Source of the DNA: Granulicella sp.
Lineage (GTDB): Bacteria > Acidobacteriota > Terriglobia > Terriglobales > Acidobacteriaceae
Reading direction: 5' to 3'
DNA length: 64,000 nucleotides
Assembly (NCBI GenBank): GCA_027452215.1
Contig: DAIDGQ010000039.1
Span: 82,623-146,622, forward strand
Part shown: one piece after another, positions 17,001 through 24,021 of the stretch
Layout: every line of letters starts with the position of its first letter
Position numbering within the stretch: position 1 is the first letter of the stretch
Position numbers and translations under genes: made by a program
Notes under the pieces: generated by a model
Seen by the model: the letters and a program-made list of their open reading frames with translations, nothing else
Told to the model about the DNA's origin: nothing
Databases searched by the model: none

Positions 17001-18273
17001 CACCACTCATTCCGATCAGTGCCCGCAGGCGCAGAAACGCGGCCCGGTTCGGCCCCTTCTCGTCCAGCGAGCCAATCTGATTCTGCGCGATTTCCAACTG
17101 CTGCTGCGCCAGATCCGGCTGCTCCAGATTCTGATACAGCGCCTCCAGATTCATATGCAACTGAATGCCGTAGAGGTCTCCCTCGGCAGGGGACGCGGGG
17201 AGGTTGGCCAAAGCAGCGCTATACTCCTGCGCGGCGTCTCCATTGCGATCCTGAATCTGCGCAATTTCTGCTCGAATCGCATGCAGCCGGTAGTACTTTG
17301 GATCCAGCACGGCCGCACGCTGGAGATACTTCGTCGCCTGATCGATGGAGCCCACCGAGACCTGCGCCTGCGCCGCTGAAAGTTGCAGCACGAGATCCTG
17401 CGGAAGCAGGTCGGCCGCCTGCCGGTAAAGCCGCGCCGAGTCCTCCGGCTTGCCATCCAGCCCATAGGTATACGCCAGCTCCGCGACCACGTCTGGTTTA
17501 GGATTCCGTATCCCCTTCAAGGCGTCCACAGCCTTCGCATAATCTCCCGTCTCGCGATAAAACTCCGCCAGCGACCGGGCTACATCCGGATTATTCGGAG
17601 CCCGCGTCTTCGCCATATCAAGATAGTGGCCCGCCAGCTCCGGCTGCTTCAGATGCTCATACGCAACGGCCAGCAGCAGCTCCGATTGCGCCGCCGGCTC
17701 AATCCGCTCTGCCTTGTTCAGCCATTCAATCGCCCCGGTGTAGTTCCCCGACCGCATGTACAGGTCCCCAAGCGCCATCAGATCGTTCTTCCGCCCCGGA
17801 GCCGCTGCAATCACCTGCAGAAAAATTCGTTCCGCCTCGTTGGTTCTCCCCATGAGGCTGTAGGTCTGGGCCAGGCCAGACAGTCCATCGACCGAAGAAG
17901 GCTTCAGCCGAATCCCTCGCTGGTATGCGTCAACCGCAGGCCCGTACTTGCCGTCGAGTCGCGCCGCGTACCCCAGCAGGAACATCAGCTGCGGATCGTT
18001 CGGCGCCGATTTCGCCGCGCGCTCTGCATAGGAATACGCAAGTGCATGGTCCCCGCGCTGCAGCGCCAACTCAGCCGCTCGCGCCAGTCGCGCGTTCTGG
18101 ATGCTCGACCCCCATCCCAGCTGCTGTTCTGGGGACGAAGGCTGATCCGTCTGTTTTCCCGAATCCGCGGAGCCGCCTGCGCCTACCTGGTAGGTCTGAG
18201 CGAGTCCCGAGCCGGTAAGAAGGCAAAGTGCAACACAGTAAATAATTTTGGAGCGGTCAAGTCGAACTATCAA
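14026..18273 (-). CDS. giant TPR protein with C-terminal outer-membrane barrel (BcsC-like architecture)
   Basis: Predicted outer-membrane export protein of 1415 residues. A signal peptide (cleavage after GLA, about residue 25) precedes a TPR superhelix from about residue 55 to 1070, with repeated motifs such as LGYAARLDGKYGPAVDAYQRG, here split by many G-Y/F pairs (for example LGDLYMRSGNYTGAIEW). From about 1065 the sequence changes to alternating beta strands and ends in PYVSLTIF, a terminal Phe typical of barrels folded by the BAM machinery. This TPR-plus-barrel order matches BcsC, AlgK/AlgE fusions and PgaA, which guide polysaccharide through the periplasm and out. It sits within the surface-glycan locus. 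The TTG start at 18273 is the only one that keeps the signal peptide. Confidence 0.85.
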   Translation of the reverse strand: MIVRLDRSKIIYCVALCLLTGSGLAQTYQVGAGGSADSGKQTDQPSSPEQQLGWGSSIQNARLARAAELALQRGDHALAYSYAERAAKSAPNDPQLMFLLGYAARLDGKYGPAVDAYQRGIRLKPSSVDGLSGLAQTYSLMGRTNEAERIFLQVIAAAPGRKNDLMALGDLYMRSGNYTGAIEWLNKAERIEPAAQSELLLAVAYEHLKQPELAGHYLDMAKTRAPNNPDVARSLAEFYRETGDYAKAVDALKGIRNPKPDVVAELAYTYGLDGKPEDSARLYRQAADLLPQDLVLQLSAAQAQVSVGSIDQATKYLQRAAVLDPKYYRLHAIRAEIAQIQDRNGDAAQEYSAALANLPASPAEGDLYGIQLHMNLEALYQNLEQPDLAQQQLEIAQNQIGSLDEKGPNRAAFLRLRALIGMSGGHLDSALKDMTESLAMTPKDPNSLQLYGDLLMKMGKTTEAIAVFQKALAIDPKSRFALTSLGYASRAAGNNADAEKYFKLLARDYPTSYVPFLALGDMYTALGEYGKAETAYARGYVLAPKNSLMVAGGMNAAIEGHDLPLAGTWLHRVTAPMESAPQVLREKERYFSFMGESQQSADIGREAIKVLPHDRDVVVYLGYDLLHLGRYAELQALTTQYEDVFPKDPDIPLLAGYVYKHDGKMDLAAKAFTEALNRDPNVVTAYTNRGYVLNDLHQPGEAAHDFAEAIKREPKNTEAHMGLAFAELNLQHPQEAIRQTQLAEATSGDTELVHMIRATAYGRLGLLGKSAAEYNAALKFDPTDGSLYLGLANVFFAERRYQDAVTQLQMASKYLPENASIYALMARSYANLHDRQQALANVQLAEKYAEMPESGKDPAPDLGRVSDIYVSTGQALSTLGDQAGAMEQFGKALLVPNSNRVSVRLAIAGLMAEQGHTEDVERQIALAQMEAEAGDTVPATGDQYIQAASLFQQIHEYELSQTYLQRAKQAGAPDMSVRIGLANSYLALGETRLAAAELAAVKQTDDNEADYQFLLAQAALEQQQHRTTEALSTFAEASTDSGADQTAEQGLLQAGANEGFRINPTLSVLSNLTIQPIFEDTTVYVLDSKLDSPNGPVPSTDIAQLPPPRSSIETSWISAFHVHAHNLPPNGSFFQLRNARGIISVPATNSIVHRDTTDYTTSLGLDPTLHIGSNVVTFNSGLQGTIRRDALSPVVLNQNLLRVFTYFTTTSFLNAVSADGFFTYEFGPFTEIAMRSKSAIGAVNFRVGAPWGKTALVTGWGVNDQKFDSKSLGNSEDYFTSSYIGLTHRFSKELNVEAIMEDRRAWRIVPFSPLGSSISQAIRPAGTIDYSPTPYWDIQATSSYESTRSFHVYDAVQNGFAVSYTRPINRSFTESTRKLRLKYPIRFSAGVQEETFLNFTQGHSQIRPYVSLTIF

Positions 18274-18449
18274 GGGTCACCGAAACGTTACTACTAAGTA
18301 TCAAGCCATTTGATTCAAAATGCGATGCCAGAGTCTCCTCGTCACTCAAATGTAACGGGTACACTAGGAAAGTCCGCCTGACCTGTTTGAATTCATCACT
18401 ATGCCAGTCTATGTAATCTATTTAAACTTCGAGAAAAAGCAACCGGGCT

Positions 18450-18469
18450 TTGTGATGATCGCATCACAA
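18450..18469. promoter_or_regulatory. inverted repeat upstream of the membrane-protein operon
   Basis: Eight-base perfect arms TTGTGATG and CATCACAA around ATCG end 24 bases before the TTG start of the operon at 18494. The spacing differs from the N6 CRP-type sites, so another regulator, or a repressor role, is more likely. Confidence 0.4.
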
Positions 18470-18493
18470 CCAATCTGATCCGAAGAGGGAACT

Positions 18494-20263
18494 TTGCAAA
18501 AGCCTGTTTTTATTGCTACACCTGCAACTTCGTCGAAACCCATACCAATGAGCTTCATCCTCATGGCAGCGGTTGCGATCCATTTGCCTCTGATGCTTAT
18601 GCAACTGCCGTTGAAGTCCTACGACACCAACTTTCACATCTTCTTCGCGTCGCATTACGTCCATCACTGGTTCGATCCCTGGAATCCGAAGTGGTTCGCT
18701 GGCTTTTCGCAGACCACCTATCCTCCTCTCCCGCAGCAATGGGTGGCACTCGTCTCTTGGGTCTGTGGCCTCAACATGGCGTACATGGCCGTCCAACTGG
18801 CGGCGATCCTACTCCTCGCCATCGGCGTCTACCGGTTCTCCCGCCTCTGGGTCGGCCCCCGTGCAGCCTCCTATGCGGCCCTGGCCAGCGTCTTCCTCGG
18901 CAACGAGAGCTTCCTCGTTTACTCTGCCGGGCAACTTAGCACCACCTTCGCAGCGCCAATCTATCTCAACGCCCTTCCCTTCTTCTTCGACTGGCTTCGC
19001 TACGGCAAGTGGCGCTCTCTGCTCAAGGCAAGCGTGCTGCTGGTTGCCGCCGCCGCCGCACATCATGCGACTCTCATCTTCGGTTCCGCCTTCTTCGCCC
19101 TTCCGGTCATCGCCCTGGTCCTGATGGAGAGCAGCGAAAGTGAGTCCGACGAAAAGACCTCCGTGCAGGCCGTGATCGCGCGAACCGTTATGCTCACCGT
19201 CCTCGTCGGCGCTGCCATCGCCGTGGTGCTGCTGCCCTACTGGATCGGACTGATCCGCTATCCCATCACCCAGACGCCGATCCCGCATCCCAGCCGCGCC
19301 AGCTATATTCTCAGCCCGCAGTGGGGCCTTAACTACTTCATCGTTCCCTACGGGGCCCTGATCCTCGCCCTTCCCTTCATCGTCATTCGAGGAGCCGCGG
19401 TCACCCGGCTCCGCCCCCTGCTCCTTGGCTTCTGGGTAGCCTTCCTCGTAGGTCTCGGCGGAACGACCCCGGTCGGCAAAGTGCTTCTTGGCCGCGCCTT
19501 CGAGGTCCTCACCTTCGAGCGCTTCAGCTACTGGGCCGCCCTGCTCGCGCTTCCCATTCTCGGCCTTGTCCTCGTGGAGTTCATCGACCGCTTCCGTCTC
19601 AAGGCAGCCATCGCGACCGCTCTGCTGGCGGCCTCCACCTGCGCTCTCGCCGTCGCCTGGTCCAGCATCCGTCCCGCCGATGCCGCCAACTTCGACGTTG
19701 CCTCCGTTGCCCTCTGGCTCAATCGCGATGGCCACGACCGCTTCCGCTACGTCACCCTCGGCTTCGGCAGCAAGCTCTCCCGGCTGGCCATTATGACCGA
19801 CGCCACCAGCGTTGACGGCGAATCGAACTCCTCCCGCATGCTTCCCGAACTCACGAAGTTCGGCGGTGCCGCGCTCACCAGTTCGAAGTACTTCGCCAAG
19901 CCCGGTCTCGACTCCCTCCGAGCCATGCTCGCCCACGCCGATCGCTACGGTCTCAAGTGGGTTATCGTGCGTGACTCCTACTACGACCCGCTCCTCTACT
20001 TCGCCGGCTGGCGCCAGGTCGATGAACTCGATGACAAGACCATCACCGTCTGGGGCAAGGACGGCGTTCCTCCGGCCACTCCCATGAACGCCTCGCAGAT
20101 GCCTCCCCACTGGCAGGGAGTCCTGTGGGGAACACTTCCCTTCGGGTTCAGCATCCTCGCCCTGCTCGTCATCTTTCTGCCAGAAGAACGAACCCGGGGC
20201 TTCCGCGATGACGACGTCTCTCTCTCCCGCGAACAGGCTCTTAACGGGGAGGTGCTCTCGTGA
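18494..20263 (+). CDS. polytopic membrane protein, PTPS-related family
   Basis: Inner-membrane protein of 589 residues with about ten to twelve hydrophobic spans. The first periplasmic loop, with KSYDTNFHIFFASHYVHHWF and then a Trp-rich PKWFAGFSQTTYPPLPQQW, resembles the 6-pyruvoyl-tetrahydropterin-synthase-related membrane family, which is related in topology to GT-C glycosyltransferases; the Asp in this loop could be the catalytic base. A TTG start follows AGAGGGA at good spacing. It leads a four-gene operon whose genes overlap by GTGA, and a 20-bp inverted repeat lies just upstream. A transferase acting on lipid-linked sugars is plausible, not shown. Confidence 0.78.
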   Translation: MQKPVFIATPATSSKPIPMSFILMAAVAIHLPLMLMQLPLKSYDTNFHIFFASHYVHHWFDPWNPKWFAGFSQTTYPPLPQQWVALVSWVCGLNMAYMAVQLAAILLLAIGVYRFSRLWVGPRAASYAALASVFLGNESFLVYSAGQLSTTFAAPIYLNALPFFFDWLRYGKWRSLLKASVLLVAAAAAHHATLIFGSAFFALPVIALVLMESSESESDEKTSVQAVIARTVMLTVLVGAAIAVVLLPYWIGLIRYPITQTPIPHPSRASYILSPQWGLNYFIVPYGALILALPFIVIRGAAVTRLRPLLLGFWVAFLVGLGGTTPVGKVLLGRAFEVLTFERFSYWAALLALPILGLVLVEFIDRFRLKAAIATALLAASTCALAVAWSSIRPADAANFDVASVALWLNRDGHDRFRYVTLGFGSKLSRLAIMTDATSVDGESNSSRMLPELTKFGGAALTSSKYFAKPGLDSLRAMLAHADRYGLKWVIVRDSYYDPLLYFAGWRQVDELDDKTITVWGKDGVPPATPMNASQMPPHWQGVLWGTLPFGFSILALLVIFLPEERTRGFRDDDVSLSREQALNGEVLS

Positions 20264-21393
20264 ACAAAGGACGCCTTCTCGCCGCAGGTATCGCCGTCGC
20301 CACACTTCTCCTGCTCGTCATCGGCACGATGTGGCCTGTTACCTCCGCCGTCGCATACGCCGGAGGTGGACAAGGCGATCTGCTGGTCGCCCCCTCGACC
20401 CCAGAGGCTGCAGCCAACGATCTCGGAACCCAGATTCGACTTCACGCCTGGGATAAGGCCTACTCCAGCCTCGCCAACAAAGCCGAGTTTACCCAGGATC
20501 AGTTCATCCACGACCTCACAGGCTATGCCCTCAGTCTGCGCACCTATGCCACCCTCGATGGCTTCGAAGTGCAGCCGCTTCACCAGACAGCCAACGATGC
20601 GGATATGATCATGAAGCTTCGCTGGTCCACCGTCGTCGGAACCTTCGAGGACAAGCGCAACGTCCACGCCACCCGCAGCGGAGATCACTGGGCCGTCAAC
20701 TGGCCCATCGTCCCCGAACAGCATGTCCCGCCACAGGTCATCCCCGTTAACTATCTGCGCTGGGACGTCATCACCAGCGGCTCCGGAGACGATTGGGGGG
20801 CACAGGATGTCGAAGCTCCTCACGTCCGCATCGTCGACATGCACCCCGTCAATCGTGCCGACGGAGTCGTCGTCATGGGAGAGCTTCTTAACGAAGATGT
20901 CATCCCCGCCTACGTCTCAGTGCGCTCCACCCTGCTCGCTAAGAACGGCTCGGTCCTCGATAGCGAAGGCAGCTTTGATATGATCTCGCACACGCTTCTT
21001 CCCAAGCAGGTGACTCCCTTCGTCATCCGCTTCCCCGGCGTAGATTTATCTGACGTAGCGAGCATCCGCATGCAGCCGCTCTCGGTCCTCGTCTCCGCCT
21101 CGGCTGATCCCGTCATCGAGGTTCTCAACCAGCAATACAACGCTCCCCCGGGAGCCTCGCTCACTGGCCAACTCTCCAACCAGAGCGGCCAGACCGTCAA
21201 CGTAGCGCACGTCATCTCATCCTTCTACGACAAGAATGGGCAGTTGATTTGGGTCGCCGGCCAATACATCGATCGCGCACTCCAGCCCCAGACCCCCGTC
21301 GACTTCCACATCTCCGTCCCTGAAGACATCGCACGAAACGTCAACACGGAACGAACCGTCGTTTCGACGTACGTGCTCGGGGGATCGCTGTGA
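20260..21393 (+). CDS. exported protein of coupled operon, unknown function
   Basis: Protein of 377 residues with an N-terminal signal or anchor (LLAAGIAVATLLLLVIG) and the rest predicted outside the cytoplasm. Residues about 45-150 look like an NTF2-like cone (repeated short helices followed by strands ending in HWAVNWPIV). The C-terminal half has two beta-sandwich segments that resemble FxLYD-like domains (VMGELLNEDVIPAYVSVR and LTGQLSNQSGQTVNVAHV). The GTG start overlaps the stop of the upstream gene by four bases, so translation is coupled. No close family is recognised; it probably works with the membrane protein encoded ahead of it. Confidence 0.75.
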   Translation: MNKGRLLAAGIAVATLLLLVIGTMWPVTSAVAYAGGGQGDLLVAPSTPEAAANDLGTQIRLHAWDKAYSSLANKAEFTQDQFIHDLTGYALSLRTYATLDGFEVQPLHQTANDADMIMKLRWSTVVGTFEDKRNVHATRSGDHWAVNWPIVPEQHVPPQVIPVNYLRWDVITSGSGDDWGAQDVEAPHVRIVDMHPVNRADGVVVMGELLNEDVIPAYVSVRSTLLAKNGSVLDSEGSFDMISHTLLPKQVTPFVIRFPGVDLSDVASIRMQPLSVLVSASADPVIEVLNQQYNAPPGASLTGQLSNQSGQTVNVAHVISSFYDKNGQLIWVAGQYIDRALQPQTPVDFHISVPEDIARNVNTERTVVSTYVLGGSL

Positions 21394-22268
21394 GGATTGG
21401 CCGGGCATCCGTATTCGCCGCATCAGTCGCTCTAGCGGCAGCCACGCTCGCTCGGGGACAGGCATCGCACATGACGCCTCCCCCCAGCGTCACGGCCGGC
21501 AGCGCCTTCGCTATTCCCACCACCGGAAGCGGTAAGGCAGCGCTTTACATCGTTGGTCCAGCTCAGGCAGTCCGTCGCGACGTCGACCTCGGTCAGCCCG
21601 CCTCCTTTGCTGCGGGAGTCCTCTATAACGCCGGCCACTACGTCGTACTCCTCACGGGAGACTCCGTAGCCGACACCGCAGAGCTCGACGTCGTCCCCGC
21701 CCCACAGCCCGAGACCCTCGGTTTTCTCGCCAAACCCTCTCGCCTACCCGTCGGCACACCCAACGGAATCAGCGGCGCCATCTACATCTTCGACGCCTAC
21801 CATAACCTGATCACCAAGCCCCTGCCCGCCACCCTCGAACTGTCGAACGCGTCCGGCATCGTCCAGACCCGCACCGTAACCACCCTCAACGGTCTCGCTT
21901 GGACCGAGATGAATTCGGCGGAGAAAGAAGGCACCGTCAAATTCGTGGCCCGCGTCGGCAACATCTCCAGCACCCGCATCATCGATCAAGTCCCCGGTGA
22001 TCCCTGTGCCATTACCATCTCCGCCGCTCCAGCCAATGGCAAGCTCCTGGTGCAGACCGCTCCCGTGCATGACTGCAGCGGCAACGCCATTCCCGATGGC
22101 ACCATCGTCACCTTCACCGAAACTTATAACAATATGCAAACCACCGTCGATGTTCCCCTCAAACAAGGCGTCGCGCGCGTCACGATGCCAGCCTACAAAG
22201 GTTCGAAGATCTCAGCCGCCAGCGGCGTCGTCGCCGGCAACGAGATTCTATGGGGTGGCGGTCAGTGA
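21390..22268 (+). CDS. exported protein with invasin-like Ig domain
   Basis: Secreted 292-residue protein. The signal peptide (about residues 1-23, cleavage near ARG-Q) is followed by two beta-rich regions. The second, with AITISAAPANGK and the pattern DCSGNAIPDGTIVTFTETYN, matches the Big_1 (intimin/invasin) Ig-like fold, in which a conserved segment of the type N-G-x-P-D-G-T-x-V-T-F marks the domain. The GTG start overlaps the previous stop (GTGA). Such domains usually mediate adhesion or stack as spacers at the cell surface. The enzyme or partner is not evident. Confidence 0.75.
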   Translation: MRIGRASVFAASVALAAATLARGQASHMTPPPSVTAGSAFAIPTTGSGKAALYIVGPAQAVRRDVDLGQPASFAAGVLYNAGHYVVLLTGDSVADTAELDVVPAPQPETLGFLAKPSRLPVGTPNGISGAIYIFDAYHNLITKPLPATLELSNASGIVQTRTVTTLNGLAWTEMNSAEKEGTVKFVARVGNISSTRIIDQVPGDPCAITISAAPANGKLLVQTAPVHDCSGNAIPDGTIVTFTETYNNMQTTVDVPLKQGVARVTMPAYKGSKISAASGVVAGNEILWGGGQ

Positions 22269-22765
22269 TCAAACGGTTCTTCGTCCTCGCATGCTCCCTA
22301 ACGCTTCCGCTCGCTTCCGCGGCAGCACAGCAGGCAACCGTACATCTTGAGCCGCAGCAACTGCACGGCTCCCGGCCCATCGAGAAGCAGACCGAGGCCG
22401 CGGTAATTCGGGACTATCTGGCAGCCTGGGAGAGCATGCAATCAGCGCTCAATCTCAATCAGCCGACTCTCCTCGACACGAACTTTGTCGGGCCCGCGCT
22501 GGATAAACTCACCGGCACCATTGGCGATCAAGCCAGCCTGGGGATACACGTTCGCTATCAGGAGCGTTCCCACGATCTGCAGTTCGTCTTCTACTCCCCT
22601 GAGGGTTCCTCGATCCAGCTCATCGACACCGTGGAGTACGACGAGCAGGTCCTCGATCACGACAAGGTTCTAGCCACCAAGCCGCTGCGTCAACGCTACC
22701 TAGTCGTCCTCACACCCTCCGAAGTACGATGGAGAGTACGCCTCTTTCAGGCCGACACCCAGTAA
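22265..22765 (+). CDS. small exported protein, last gene of coupled operon
   Basis: Secreted protein of 166 residues with a signal peptide ending near SAAAQQ. The body (about residues 35-165) has a helix with IRDYLAAWESMQSALN and then strands ending in RQRYLVVLTPSEVRWRVRLF, an NTF2-like layout. GTG at 22265 is preferred over an ATG at 22250, because it makes the same GTGA overlap as the two upstream junctions and has GGGGTGG in front. No family is assigned. Its small size and position suggest an accessory of the operon. Confidence 0.7.
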   Translation: MIKRFFVLACSLTLPLASAAAQQATVHLEPQQLHGSRPIEKQTEAAVIRDYLAAWESMQSALNLNQPTLLDTNFVGPALDKLTGTIGDQASLGIHVRYQERSHDLQFVFYSPEGSSIQLIDTVEYDEQVLDHDKVLATKPLRQRYLVVLTPSEVRWRVRLFQADTQ

Positions 22766-22873
22766 CAGCAGCGCCGGACCAAGCAGCCAGCCCACCAACG
22801 CCCTCCCACCTCATCCGGATGATCGCTCCACCCAGCTCGCTCATCCGGACTCGAACACCCCGAGGCACTTCCC

Positions 22874-23920
22874 CTATCCCTTAGGCTTTGCTTCAGCCGC
22901 CGGAGCACCCTTCGCATCCGGCTTCAGCGAAGTATCTTTAGCCGGACTGCTGCACGTTGGCACACCCGGCTCGATCTCCGATCCCTCTTCATAATCGTTC
23001 CAAGTCTCTATCATCACAAACGGAATCGTCTGCCCCGCTGGAAAGTACTTCCTCCATAGATTCATTGTGTCGTTATAGGTCATCCCGCAGCGTGCCGATA
23101 TGTGACGGTTCAGGCTCCACGATGCCTTGTGATCGTCCAGCTTCGGCCACGCGCCGCCCACAATCAGCTTGTCCGCATACTTCTCCGCCATGTTTTTATA
23201 GAAGTCGGCAAGATACCGGTCGCCCCAGTTGCTGCCATCGGCGGCCCATCCCAGCGGCCCCGGATTGATCCACGGATAGAAGCCGTCAAACGCATCCGGG
23301 TGGGGTCCGGGAAGGTTCTCCTGGATCAGCAGCGGCGCCGGATTCCACTTGTTCACCACCGTCCTCACCTTGGCCCAGTCCGTGTGATTTCCATTAGGAA
23401 ACACAAAGATCACAGGCCTTCCCTCGTACGTAAGATAGGCCTGATGCCCCGGCGCAGCGGACGAAAGATATGTGTCGTGGAACATCGTAAAATCCGCGAT
23501 CGCCTCGTCCGTCGCCCCCTCTTCTGTATTGGCCTCTTCGTACATCATTGCCACTTTGAATTTGTTCTTCGCAGCCAGCTCCTGCACCAGCGAATAGCTC
23601 TGATCGATGAACGGCTCGCGATCGCCATACCAGTCCACGACAAACGCGGAAATCCCCATCTCCTTGGCGCTGTGAATCTGATTCCGGATCACTTCGGGGT
23701 CATGCGAGGTATAGCCCACCGAGATATGCTTTGGCGTGCCAAACCATGCTTCGTACACAGCCAGAACTTCAGGCGAAGAGCCTGTCGCTTTATACTTCAG
23801 TTGAACCGCGGGAGACTGACCAAAGCATCCATGTATGAGAAAAAGAAAAGCGCATAAGGTAGCACTGAGACCAACAGACATGTAAGTATTATCCAACATA
23901 CCTAATCTGAAATGGGCCAT
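22874..23920 (-). CDS. glycoside hydrolase, GH99/GH71-like
   Basis: Exported carbohydrate-active enzyme of up to 348 residues. A signal peptide (cleavage after FGQ) leads into a TIM-barrel. Signature segments are LAVYEAWFGTPKHISVGY at the first strand, ISAFVVDWYGDREPF, and the late strand IPFVMIETWNDYEEGSEIEPG, where the TWNDYEEG segment with two acidic residues is typical of endo-alpha-mannosidase GH99-like and GH71 enzymes. It would cut an internal glycosidic bond, possibly trimming the polysaccharide made nearby. The exact substrate is unknown, and the start may be at 23920, 23899 or 23881. Confidence 0.82.
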   Translation of the reverse strand: MAHFRLGMLDNTYMSVGLSATLCAFLFLIHGCFGQSPAVQLKYKATGSSPEVLAVYEAWFGTPKHISVGYTSHDPEVIRNQIHSAKEMGISAFVVDWYGDREPFIDQSYSLVQELAAKNKFKVAMMYEEANTEEGATDEAIADFTMFHDTYLSSAAPGHQAYLTYEGRPVIFVFPNGNHTDWAKVRTVVNKWNPAPLLIQENLPGPHPDAFDGFYPWINPGPLGWAADGSNWGDRYLADFYKNMAEKYADKLIVGGAWPKLDDHKASWSLNRHISARCGMTYNDTMNLWRKYFPAGQTIPFVMIETWNDYEEGSEIEPGVPTCSSPAKDTSLKPDAKGAPAAEAKPKG

Positions 23921-24021
23921 CCTGTCTCAACTTGAGACGTTTAAGTGAACCGAACTCACTTGCCGTCCTAAGCATCTCTAACGGATGTTTTGGCATCATT
24001 TCAGAAGACCTTGGATTACTG

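Noticed and set aside
18809..20305. Minus-strand open frame of 498 codons
   Set aside because: Antisense to the PTPS-related membrane protein; very Gly/Glu-rich and without a start signal.
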